Source: a virus
Reading direction: 5' to 3' (one strand)
IMG/VR virus record: IMGVR_UViG_3300036768_001872
Coordinates: 1 to 36,776 of that record
DNA length: 36,776 nt
The number at the start of each line of letters is the position of its first letter. Within the stretch, counting starts at the first letter, position 1. The position numbers and the translations under genes are program-made. Positions 1 through 8,758 of the stretch are shown here, one piece after another. Under the pieces are notes generated by a model that searched no databases, was not told the DNA's origin, and worked only from the letters and a program-made list of their open reading frames with translations.

Positions 1-612
1 GATTGATAGCCCAGTCGAACTTGAAAGCTGATTCGTATTTTTCAAGCTATCACCGTAGGCCATCCAGCTGTTACTGATCGGTTCATCAATACTATTCATA
101 TGTTCAAATGGCCTGACCTTAGCAGCCCCTGATAATGCGCCATTAGTCCCAGTATCATCAATGTATAAGTAATGCCTATTACCAACTTTCGCTCTATAAA
201 CAGCCCTGTTCGTACCACTGAATACTTTATCCCAACCTAGAGGCGGCACGCGAATATGTACGCTGCCTGTTATAGTCGTATTTGCTAAACTTGCGGGTGC
301 CGTGAAAGTGATAGTATTTGCATCTGGAACGGATTCAACTTCCCATTCCCCATTGATTGCAGTTTGATCTGCACCATATATTTCAAAACGAGCTGGAACA
401 TCGTAACCATGATTTGTTGCTGTTAGAGTTGCTTTTTTATTCGCGTCGATTACTAATGATGTTACAGTCTTATCCCCATAACCATTAACAAGCACTGCAT
501 CTAGAAGAGAAATTAAACTGCCAGGACTATTAGTGAGTTTTGGGTAATCTGCTTGCGTTGTACCAAAATAAGTACCACCACCGTAATAAAATTTAACAGG
601 AAACTTCGCCAT
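1..612 (-). CDS. Virion structural protein, 3' end missing (runs off left edge)
   Basis: An open minus-strand frame begins at the ATG at 610-612 and has no stop before the window edge, so only the first 204 codons are present. The N-terminus has the pattern of a widespread phage structural protein: GSLISLLDAVLVNGYGDKTV at about residues 31-50, followed by a beta-rich stretch with TATNHGYDVPARFEIYGA and an NGEWEV segment. I recognise this N-terminal module from many tailed-phage virion or tail proteins, but no precise function is established for it. It is the last visible gene of the late baseplate/tail operon, 3 bp after the INEL-repeat protein. A tail-fibre or baseplate-periphery role is inferred from position only. 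Confidence 0.75.
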   Translation of the reverse strand, partial: MAKFPVKFYYGGGTYFGTTQADYPKLTNSPGSLISLLDAVLVNGYGDKTVTSLVIDANKKATLTATNHGYDVPARFEIYGADQTAINGEWEVESVPDANTITFTAPASLANTTITGSVHIRVPPLGWDKVFSGTNRAVYRAKVGNRHYLYIDDTGTNGALSGAAKVRPFEHMNSIDEPISNSWMAYGDSLKNTNQLSSSTGLSI

Positions 613-615
613 TTA

Positions 616-1263
616 CTACCACCCGTGCGCTGTCTGATTCGCTTTTAATTCATTAATAGCTGCAACTAAACTAGTTTTAGCTGTAGTAGTAAGAGTTGTC
701 AGATCTCCAATTTTCGTTACAAGTTCATTAATAGCGTTAACTAAATTATCTTTCGCAGTTGTATTAAGAGACGTTAATGTTCCGTCGCGGGTTTTGCTAT
801 TGGTATCAACTTCATTAATGGCAGCCACGAGATTACTCTTGTTAGTAGTGCTCAAACTACTTAAAGTGCCTATATTAGACGACGCATTCCCCGCAATACC
901 ATCAACTTCATTGATAGCCGCAACAAGATTACTTTTGTTGGTTGTCGTTAAAGTAGTTAAGTTTCCAATATTACCTGACAGTTGCAAATTCAAGTTGTTT
1001 ATAGCAGTTACTAACTCATTAATAGCTGCGACAAGGTCACTTTTAGCCGTAGTATTCAAACTTGATGTATTGCCAATTTTTGTCGCTAACTCATTAGCTG
1101 CTGCCACTAAATTATTTTTAGCAGTAGTTAGCAATGACGATAATGTTCCAATCTTACCGTTCAAGTCTGTTTCGACACTGACAACATCTGCGCTGATCTG
1201 ATTAGTTGTTAATCGCCAGGTATTAAATGAATCGCTGAGTTGAACAGTTTTCTGTGTTGTCAT
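616..1263 (-). CDS. INEL-repeat tail fibre/tail-associated protein
   Basis: A 215-aa protein built almost wholly from seven or so degenerate copies of a repeat of about 23-30 residues, with the core IGxLxxLxTTxKxxLVAAINEL. These repeats recur in phage tail-fibre and tail-associated proteins and probably form a helical, trimerising rod. The first 30 residues (TTQKTVQLSDSFNTWRLTTN) are non-repetitive and resemble the N-terminal attachment segment seen in such proteins (SDSFNTWR type). The ATG shares its A with the TAA stop of the upstream small gene (TAATG), which suggests translational coupling. The exact location in the virion is unknown; attachment near the baseplate is inferred from its neighbours. 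Confidence 0.8.
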   Translation of the reverse strand: MTTQKTVQLSDSFNTWRLTTNQISADVVSVETDLNGKIGTLSSLLTTAKNNLVAAANELATKIGNTSSLNTTAKSDLVAAINELVTAINNLNLQLSGNIGNLTTLTTTNKSNLVAAINEVDGIAGNASSNIGTLSSLSTTNKSNLVAAINEVDTNSKTRDGTLTSLNTTAKDNLVNAINELVTKIGDLTTLTTTAKTSLVAAINELKANQTAHGW

Positions 1264-1460
1264 TACTTCTTCTCTTTGAGTAATTCTAGAATTAAATCAA
1301 GCTTTGATTCTAAATTTTCCACTCGTTTTTCAATATTACTAAGTCTATTAGCAGATTTCGCTCGAAGTAAGGCAGCTCTGTATTCTTTATCATTGCGATT
1401 TATAATATAGCTGCCATTTACTTTCACATAATCTCTGTTATCTTTTATGATCTGTTCCAT
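1263..1460 (-). CDS. Small coiled-coil protein in the structural operon
   Basis: A 65-aa charged protein. Residues about 24-62 form a continuous predicted amphipathic helix with heptad-spaced Leu/Ile (LSNIEKRVENLESKLDLILEL), ending in a Lys-rich tail. The N-terminal part includes VNGSYIINRNDKEYRAAL. It is one base downstream of the giant DUF4815-type gene and overlaps the next gene by one base, so it is almost certainly co-translated with virion genes. Its role is unknown. A small oligomerising connector or chaperone for the adjacent fibre protein is one possibility. Confidence 0.7.
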   Translation of the reverse strand: MEQIIKDNRDYVKVNGSYIINRNDKEYRAALLRAKSANRLSNIEKRVENLESKLDLILELLKEKK

Positions 1461-1461
1461 A

Positions 1462-4400
1462 TCAAGTTATCGCTATTGCTCTAAATCTTTTAAACATTGG
1501 CGGATTAGCAGGATTTTTGGAACGCCCCACTATCTTAATTTTGAAAGTACTAAATTCTTTAGCACCAAACACATCAGGCATCAATTCGCCTAGAGTAAAT
1601 TCAACTTCACGATAATCTAACAAGCTATTACTGATGAAATCCTTCCAAACACCTTCAATGAGAATCCAATTTTTAGTATCTATATCAACATTTTCCCATG
1701 GATGAAGAATTTTGATATAAACATCAAAATCAGCATCTTGAGGTTTGTAAACATCTACTAATATTTTTGCATCAAGAGCAGGATTGCGAAGTACGATATT
1801 ACGAGTTACATATTTGAACACTTCGCTTCCATTTACAGGATCAGTTTCAGGGAAGAATTGTTTTGTCGAATTCGGACTAACAGCCATTATGGTAGAATCG
1901 GCAAATCCTACTCTATTTGCAACTCCAATTAAGCTGAAACTTTCAACATTCACTACAGGACTTAACAATTTGTTAGAAGTCTTAAAATTACAAGTAACTT
2001 TTATGCTAGAATCACTTGCGAGACGCCGAATTTCATTCAAGCGACTTGCGAACTTAAGAGGTTTCCCGACATGTGTATCTTGGCCAGGAACGAAAAGTTT
2101 TGGATCTTGGCGTACATAATCATCATTTTCAAACAACCCATTACATTTATGACCGATGCCTGCTAATTGCCATTGATATTCAGAGCCATGAGCTGTAAAA
2201 CTACCACTTACATTAAACATTTCATAACGTTTGTTCATATCGAGAATTACATCCCCGCCTGCAAAACCAGTTAAATTGGCGGCAGTGGTGGTTTGAACAA
2301 TAAAGCTATCTGGGCTATCAACTTCAATAACGGTAAGTTCATCATTCAACTCTGTAAGAGGAATGCCATTGATATTGTCATTGAAATCTAGATTAATAAC
2401 TCCTGTTACAACATTACTGGGGCCTAGTACTGTAGGATGACTCGTGAAATTTGTTACTAAGTACGTATTGTTTAAACTAGGCGTGATGCTTTGTGCTGTG
2501 AAGGTTTGGTTTTGTAAGAAATAACCTTTTATATTAGTTAATTCACAATCCACGGTGTTGTTCAGGTTTACTTTTACATTTTTGATGGTTGCTGATCCGG
2601 TACTCGTGACAATCTTTTGTCCTATCACTAATTTTCCAGTATTGACAGTCACATTCATCCAAGTGAATTCACCAATATGGAAACCTGTTTTATCACCGAC
2701 CACCACGCCGTGATTTTTACAGTGTACCCGAACTCGATGGCTACCTGCCTCTGTTTCAAATGGGTTAGTGACTACTTCATCATCATATAAGGGTTTATTT
2801 TTCAACACAAGATTCATTTGATCATATTTGAACTTCGCTCGATACAACACATATTTTAAATCTTCATACTGACTAGAAGTCCAAGTTGAATTATTCTGTG
2901 ATTTGAAAAGTGATCCTAAAGAAGGCTGTTTGTCAATGATGAAACCTGGTTTCGTTACATCCTCTTGCCCTAAGACAGAAATCCAGACTCGAGTATCTGG
3001 AGACGTAGAACCGACCATTATTGCGTATTCTTTTCCTCCCTCGATAAAAATTGGATACGGGAAAGTCACGCGTGTAGGTGTCTTTCCTTTTTCATCGGCT
3101 TTTACTTTATTCCAATCAAGAAAAGCTTGACCTAACATGGTTCTGCCCGGATAACCATTTTCAGTATTTCTCAATTGAACTACAATACGGTCAGATTTGT
3201 ACACAGAATGGAACCAAAGATCAACTTCCGTGACGAAACAACTCTCATCAGCCCAGAAAGTTTGAGCTATAGGATCCCAATCCCAAAAATCTTGACTTGT
3301 TACTCCTAAAATTTGTGTAGTAGTGCTGCTCGATGTTTGTGTCCTGACAGTACTGGTTACTGTGTTAGTAGTTGTCATCCTGTCAGAAACGTTAGTATCA
3401 ACTAACATCGGCGTGATCACATTCAAGGTGGTGGCTTGTTTACTGATATCTAAGCCACCTGCCCAATAAACAGCTTCCGCGCTCGTCATCAACAAATCAG
3501 GATCACGACTATCTTTAGGATCATTTGTTAGGCGAAATGTTTTCTGGCCATTGAAAAACCTTTCAGGAGGAATGCGGAAAATGCCAGCTACATTTCCATT
3601 ACTATCAACAACAATAGGCGACCCAAATGTGCCTCCAGTAGTTAATGGACGACAGTTAGCAGTCACATCCACACCATCAAAGAAAGCATAGAGACGGGTA
3701 TTGGGCTTCAAGCCGGTTGCATGAAATTCAATATCCCTTGACCTCATGTATGGTATAATACTGATATCTGTTACTCGATCACCTAAGTTGTAAGAAGTGG
3801 TACGAGTATCAAATGTCGTCTGAACGCCACTGCGCTGCCAGTCAGTGGTAGTTGTAGTTCTTGTGGTAGTGTCTATTCCACTTACAGTAGTTGTGTCTCT
3901 GCCTGTAGTGGTGGTGACAGTATGACCCCACACGCCAGGACCGTCTGCGTGCCATCTTATGTTTGGATTAAACCAATAATCGGTGTTCGTATTTGTCCAA
4001 TCGCGAGAAGTCGAAGAAGACCAGGTTTGTTGTGAAGTATTAGAAGTGACAGTTGTATTGACCGCACTCCAGGCACCCCATTCAATTCCAAGCACACCTG
4101 CTTTATTTGCGATCCTTTTGATAGTATCTACACCAGTATCAACATTCACTACAAGATTGGGTTCACGGTGGACATCACCCCAAGTATCATGATCAGGCGA
4201 TAAAACCATCTTGCCTTTTCTCTCATAGACCAAATATGGGTTCGTTGAGATATGTTTGCTGGCATATGGTTGAGCATGCCAAAATTCACTATCATAATCA
4301 ATCATTACAATATTGCCGAGAACTTTAGCATTAGTTGTATTAGTAGTATCAACATCAAAACCTGTATGGAACATTGTGTATGAAGGACGCAATTCAGTCC

Positions 4401-7158
4401 TTTTTCTGTCTAAAGAGGCGCGAAATTCACTACTTTCTAAATTTGCAGCTTGATAGTTTACAAAATTGTCAGCTATGAATCCATTTTTGAAGCGATCAAG
4501 ACCATTTTCATCTTTGATTTTTAAATCAGCAGCTTGCATTTCCATCACGGTGAAGGTTGTGTAATATTCAATATTAGAAATGCGTTCTTCTATACGACCA
4601 ATATCACGCATGGTATAACGTTTATTTTCAATGAAACGCAATGATACATCTTTCTTTATATCATAAACAAACGGCTTCATGATAACATGATATATTGCCA
4701 TTTCATCTCCAGTTTCAACGCGAGGAGGAGAAGGAGATTCACTGCTCACACCTTTCTTTTGGAAGATGTCGCCATTTTTATTCACAACTATCAGATCGGT
4801 TCGAGGTAGATAATACTCAACATCACTATTATACAAACTATTGAGTGCAGGCTGCTTCACGTCAATAGTCGAAGAATCTAAAATCAATGGACGAAAATCC
4901 AAACAACTCCTCATGTCATATGTGAGGCCCGAGGTGGATTTATAGTAAGGAATGTCTTCGTAACCATAATCCAGTCTAGGATCATCAACGATATTTCTGT
5001 AGCTGTCGACAGAAAAGAAATCACCTGGTCCGTGTTCATAATAAGAAAAAGTTACTTCGAATCTGTCAGTTCCTGTCCAACTTGGAGCGGTAGGTTTTTT
5101 AGTCAGGACAATAGGAATGTAGGCAAAATCATTTTGACCCATTGTCCATGTGAAATGCTCTGTTACATCTGTTTTACTGGCAGGATTTGTTGCAGGGTAT
5201 TGTTTTATGCTTATGATTTTGAATAAATCAGCCTTAGATAAAGTAATTGTGCCGCTAGTGATTTGTAAATCAGACTCTACCGTTGTAACGAGAGTCTTAG
5301 TTTTTTCGACGACATTATTTTTCAATACATTATGGTAAAGAATAACATCTTTACCTGCATGCGCACTTGCGTTGACCGTAATAGTTGATTGCGTGATAGT
5401 GATATTCGATAAAGGAATTTTAGTAAATGATCCGCTAGATCCGATAACACCACAGAGCGTGTAAGTCGGGTTTGCCATATCGAAAAATTCACCAGAACTC
5501 GCATTCCATGTATATTGACCAACTGAATTTAGAGTCGCTTTGAATTTTCTTCGAGCGGTATAATTTAAGCTACTGATGGTTGGGTTATCGGCGTCATGTA
5601 AGCTTTTTATATGGGAGCGCCCAATATCCCAAATTAGCGCAGATGCATTTGTATTATAAATTTTCGGTTTGCCTGTTGCATCATCATTAACAGTCGACGC
5701 GATAAAAGTAACTAGACCTGTATGATATAGACTTTTAACCATATCATAGGTCTTGTTGGGATCCATTGTAACACTTGCAACATACAAGCGATAGCGATCA
5801 ACGCCACTTACAGTCGAATCGTATTCGACATCATAGACTTTCATTTTACCAATTACCGACCCTGTGGGTAAACCGCCACTTACTGGGCCATTATACAGAT
5901 CAATGGCTTGATTAGTAAAAATGCTAGAACCAGTCGAAGCTCCTGGAGAGAAAGCACTGTTGGGCGCTAATGTTACTAAAACATAACTTAAACTGCCGAT
6001 GCGATTGTAATAATTTCTGACTTTCCTGGTATCGCGGGCTTTTTCAAGAAAAATCATCGATTCAGCAATGCGTTCAACCAGATACCCTTTCACATAGGCT
6101 TTACCGTCACTTACAATCCCCACAAAAAGATTTTCATCGCCACCTTCTTCTTTAGTGAAATATCCATTAGGGTCATCAGGAGTTTTCTTCAGGTGTTCGT
6201 GAAATTTCACTCTGAATGGAATAACTGTATAGTTACCGCTTTCATCATAAGTGCGCTCTGCGAGTAAATCTAAAAGAGCAGCATAATCTACACGAGAACG
6301 AACGTACTGAATGACACCTTTTGTGACTCGTGCGAGAGTAATGAAATTTTCGCCGTCTGAAAAATTTTCAGAACGAACTGCAGGGAACAGGCGAATTCGA
6401 GCACGATCGGCGCCATCCGCAGAATAATTAGGATATCCGAGCGCATTATCATATAAACTCGGGTCATCCTCCACCGTGACGATATCTGCTACTACATCTA
6501 ACCCTACGGTATAACTTTCTTTATTAACGGTGTATTTTTCAGCCACCAATAATTCACGATCAATATCAATAAAATAACCATGAACGTAATAAGTACTTTC
6601 TGGAATATTCCATAAAGTTCCTTTGCCCGTAGGAGACAAACCAGGATAGCCATCAACGTTGCCAGGGCAAGCAGGACAACGAACCTTAACGCTATATGTG
6701 ACAATGTCATTATCATCGACCACATCAACTATCTCGCCATTTAGAAAAACATGAGTTTCTTGATCGACTGCAGTTAAAGTATAAGCGACATATAAAGTAT
6801 CAGGATCAGTACCAACTGCAGGGACATGTTTTAATAAAATCGCTTCTATCTGGCTAGTCCGTCCACGGAGACGTTTATCAATCAACTTGTCATAGTTGAG
6901 CGGTTTGCCATCCCAGGGACTGATAGGATCTATCGTCACATAATGGGCATTTAAACGAGTTGGTGTAGAGCCATTTACTCTCGCGCCATGTTTGAAAACA
7001 TGATCGGCGAAACGTTGTAGCTGATGATGCTGAATACTTTGAATTTGATTTAATTCACGGGCTTGAACGGGTCGAGATGGCTTAAAGAGAACACGAACAA
7101 AGTTTTTATTCTTATCAAAATCATCAAAGTACGGCTGTTTATTAAAATCTAGTGGCAT
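1462..7158 (-). CDS. Giant DUF4815-type virion/baseplate protein (1898 aa)
   Basis: The N-terminus (PYFDDFDKNKNFVRVLFKPS, then RPVQARELNQIQSIQHHQLQ and FADHVFKHGARVNG) is the hallmark of the DUF4815 family of large structural proteins in T4-like environmental phages. Further features are a Ser/Thr-rich low-complexity region at about residues 1035-1110, another Thr-rich stretch at about 1258-1283, and then WDPIAQTFW with a beta-sandwich-like segment (about 1295-1400) that recurs in baseplate or fibre-associated proteins of cyanophage-like myoviruses. The start at 7158 is preceded by GAAGG with suitable spacing. It is by far the largest gene in the window, next to the gp8-like gene. It is probably a peripheral baseplate or short-fibre-like component; the exact role is inferred. 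Confidence 0.85.
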   Translation of the reverse strand: MPLDFNKQPYFDDFDKNKNFVRVLFKPSRPVQARELNQIQSIQHHQLQRFADHVFKHGARVNGSTPTRLNAHYVTIDPISPWDGKPLNYDKLIDKRLRGRTSQIEAILLKHVPAVGTDPDTLYVAYTLTAVDQETHVFLNGEIVDVVDDNDIVTYSVKVRCPACPGNVDGYPGLSPTGKGTLWNIPESTYYVHGYFIDIDRELLVAEKYTVNKESYTVGLDVVADIVTVEDDPSLYDNALGYPNYSADGADRARIRLFPAVRSENFSDGENFITLARVTKGVIQYVRSRVDYAALLDLLAERTYDESGNYTVIPFRVKFHEHLKKTPDDPNGYFTKEEGGDENLFVGIVSDGKAYVKGYLVERIAESMIFLEKARDTRKVRNYYNRIGSLSYVLVTLAPNSAFSPGASTGSSIFTNQAIDLYNGPVSGGLPTGSVIGKMKVYDVEYDSTVSGVDRYRLYVASVTMDPNKTYDMVKSLYHTGLVTFIASTVNDDATGKPKIYNTNASALIWDIGRSHIKSLHDADNPTISSLNYTARRKFKATLNSVGQYTWNASSGEFFDMANPTYTLCGVIGSSGSFTKIPLSNITITQSTITVNASAHAGKDVILYHNVLKNNVVEKTKTLVTTVESDLQITSGTITLSKADLFKIISIKQYPATNPASKTDVTEHFTWTMGQNDFAYIPIVLTKKPTAPSWTGTDRFEVTFSYYEHGPGDFFSVDSYRNIVDDPRLDYGYEDIPYYKSTSGLTYDMRSCLDFRPLILDSSTIDVKQPALNSLYNSDVEYYLPRTDLIVVNKNGDIFQKKGVSSESPSPPRVETGDEMAIYHVIMKPFVYDIKKDVSLRFIENKRYTMRDIGRIEERISNIEYYTTFTVMEMQAADLKIKDENGLDRFKNGFIADNFVNYQAANLESSEFRASLDRKRTELRPSYTMFHTGFDVDTTNTTNAKVLGNIVMIDYDSEFWHAQPYASKHISTNPYLVYERKGKMVLSPDHDTWGDVHREPNLVVNVDTGVDTIKRIANKAGVLGIEWGAWSAVNTTVTSNTSQQTWSSSTSRDWTNTNTDYWFNPNIRWHADGPGVWGHTVTTTTGRDTTTVSGIDTTTRTTTTTDWQRSGVQTTFDTRTTSYNLGDRVTDISIIPYMRSRDIEFHATGLKPNTRLYAFFDGVDVTANCRPLTTGGTFGSPIVVDSNGNVAGIFRIPPERFFNGQKTFRLTNDPKDSRDPDLLMTSAEAVYWAGGLDISKQATTLNVITPMLVDTNVSDRMTTTNTVTSTVRTQTSSSTTTQILGVTSQDFWDWDPIAQTFWADESCFVTEVDLWFHSVYKSDRIVVQLRNTENGYPGRTMLGQAFLDWNKVKADEKGKTPTRVTFPYPIFIEGGKEYAIMVGSTSPDTRVWISVLGQEDVTKPGFIIDKQPSLGSLFKSQNNSTWTSSQYEDLKYVLYRAKFKYDQMNLVLKNKPLYDDEVVTNPFETEAGSHRVRVHCKNHGVVVGDKTGFHIGEFTWMNVTVNTGKLVIGQKIVTSTGSATIKNVKVNLNNTVDCELTNIKGYFLQNQTFTAQSITPSLNNTYLVTNFTSHPTVLGPSNVVTGVINLDFNDNINGIPLTELNDELTVIEVDSPDSFIVQTTTAANLTGFAGGDVILDMNKRYEMFNVSGSFTAHGSEYQWQLAGIGHKCNGLFENDDYVRQDPKLFVPGQDTHVGKPLKFASRLNEIRRLASDSSIKVTCNFKTSNKLLSPVVNVESFSLIGVANRVGFADSTIMAVSPNSTKQFFPETDPVNGSEVFKYVTRNIVLRNPALDAKILVDVYKPQDADFDVYIKILHPWENVDIDTKNWILIEGVWKDFISNSLLDYREVEFTLGELMPDVFGAKEFSTFKIKIVGRSKNPANPPMFKRFRAIAIT

Positions 7159-7186
7159 TTTTTAACCTTCTTCTCGTGTTCCAGTT

Positions 7187-8749
7187 TTAAAATACTATTG
7201 CGACTTTTATATGTTCTTCTTGGCCTGTAGAACGCGTTACACTTTTTATGTTACTTAGGTATAATATGTATCCACTATTAGGCGAGATTTTATTTAAACT
7301 GCTGCTAGCATTCGGGAATTCATCATGGGCAGGGCCTATGTAATAGAGTCCAGAAGCGTAATCGCCGACAGAATCTTTCACATCTGTTATGATACCTATC
7401 TGGCGAAAATCGCTTGTTGGTCCTACTGGAAAGTACGAATTGCTGCTATTTAGCACTGCACTAACAATCGCGGATGTCGCCCCAAGCTCGGATACTATGT
7501 TACTACCATGTCCGTTTATAGGAGCCATAATGGCTTTTGCAACGGCACCGACTGTACCAGGAATAATCCAAATTTTAGCGCTCGTGTAGCCAGAACCGCC
7601 GCTAGTGATATTGACAGCTTGAATGCTTCCATCTAAAGCAACCGTAACTGAAGCAGTCGCTCCCGTGCCATCTCCTGTAATGAGCGCAATGGCTCCACTC
7701 GTATATCCGCTCCCTGCATTGGCAATTGTAACACCCGTTATAGCCCCTGACGAGTTGATAGAAGAAACGTTTACTACTGCTCCAGAACCAGGAGTACCAC
7801 TTTCACGCACAATTGCATAAGTTTCTGGTTCATAGTTATGGCCAGGATCTGTAACTAGAACTTGTTTGATTGCGTTGGTTGTGGTATTCTTAACCGCGAA
7901 AACAGAGGCGCCTGTACCTACTCCAACTACAGAAACAACTGGAGTTGTAAACGTACCTGTCTGAGTAAGAATTTTAAAAGTACTAATGCTCTTGAATTTA
8001 GCAGCTTGCTGAACATTCCATTGATCAGATCCATCGTTATAGGTCTTATATTCAACAGGAATGAAATCACTCGTCAAGAATCCAGCGGCATCTTGTCCAC
8101 TGACTGAACCCATATACTTCCAAGCATAACCGTCTGCTAAATTGATGATTGCGGTACTAGTACCAGTAGGTTTACTAGTGGAGGGCGAATTGTTGTTGTT
8201 ATTCAAACATTTATAGATATTATATTCATCCGTTATAACATAAAACGGCTGAGGATAAGAACTTGGATTAAATGGATCTTTGGTGCTATCATACTGTGAA
8301 TAAACCGTTCCGCTTTCCCAGTTGTATCGCGCGATGCCTAATTTAACATCATTGAGTGTAATTTTCTTTAAGCTGACTATATCATTTAAAGTTACATAAT
8401 CCTGTACATCAGTGGTAGACGGGTTAGGCGGGCTATTTTCATCAGGCCATTCTGTATTCTTGCCGATGAACAAATAGAGATTGCCTTGGAAACTATTATT
8501 GATTGGCATCGGCTCGACGAAAACCCAATCCACACTTCCATCGCTTTGAATGCCACTCGTATGGGTCGGGGGAATGTTTCCTGTGGTCCCAGAAGTTGTA
8601 GCGGCATACTTTGCGTTACTGTAGTACACTAACTTTCCTGCAGTAACCGACACGCCAGGAGCCCAAGGATCCGGTTTTTTAGAACGCAACGAGTTTACGA
8701 AACTGCTGCTTGCGAAACTGCGAATATTCTGACTTAGTTTTGCTGCCAT
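7187..8749 (-). CDS. gp8: Baseplate wedge protein, gp8-like
   Basis: A 520-aa protein. Residues about 85-180 contain NSFQGNLYLFIGKNTEWPDE, then LKKITLNDVKLGIARYNWES and GTVYSQYDSTKD. This pattern matches the gp8-type baseplate wedge proteins of T4-like environmental phages. Residues about 310-400 hold Gly-rich beta repeats of the form GSGYxSxxIxxxxGxGTGAxAxVxV. T4 gp8 is 334 aa, so this protein is longer, partly because of the Gly-rich insert. It lies 9 bp after the wedge-associated protein and about 30 bp before the DUF4815 gene, matching gp6-unknown-gp8 clusters. The gp8 assignment rests on recognised motifs and neighbourhood and was not tested by a search. Confidence 0.7.
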   Translation of the reverse strand: MAAKLSQNIRSFASSSFVNSLRSKKPDPWAPGVSVTAGKLVYYSNAKYAATTSGTTGNIPPTHTSGIQSDGSVDWVFVEPMPINNSFQGNLYLFIGKNTEWPDENSPPNPSTTDVQDYVTLNDIVSLKKITLNDVKLGIARYNWESGTVYSQYDSTKDPFNPSSYPQPFYVITDEYNIYKCLNNNNNSPSTSKPTGTSTAIINLADGYAWKYMGSVSGQDAAGFLTSDFIPVEYKTYNDGSDQWNVQQAAKFKSISTFKILTQTGTFTTPVVSVVGVGTGASVFAVKNTTTNAIKQVLVTDPGHNYEPETYAIVRESGTPGSGAVVNVSSINSSGAITGVTIANAGSGYTSGAIALITGDGTGATASVTVALDGSIQAVNITSGGSGYTSAKIWIIPGTVGAVAKAIMAPINGHGSNIVSELGATSAIVSAVLNSSNSYFPVGPTSDFRQIGIITDVKDSVGDYASGLYYIGPAHDEFPNASSSLNKISPNSGYILYLSNIKSVTRSTGQEEHIKVAIVF

Positions 8750-8758
8750 CTTTGTTCT

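Noticed and set aside
794-1201. Plus-strand open frame of 135 codons
   Set aside because: It is the antisense of the INEL-repeat gene; its repeats mirror that gene and it has no ribosome site or context.
616-1263. Regular DNA repeats that could suggest a CRISPR or satellite array
   Set aside because: The repeats encode a known type of tail-protein repeat in frame and vary at third positions; there are no identical repeats with unique spacers.
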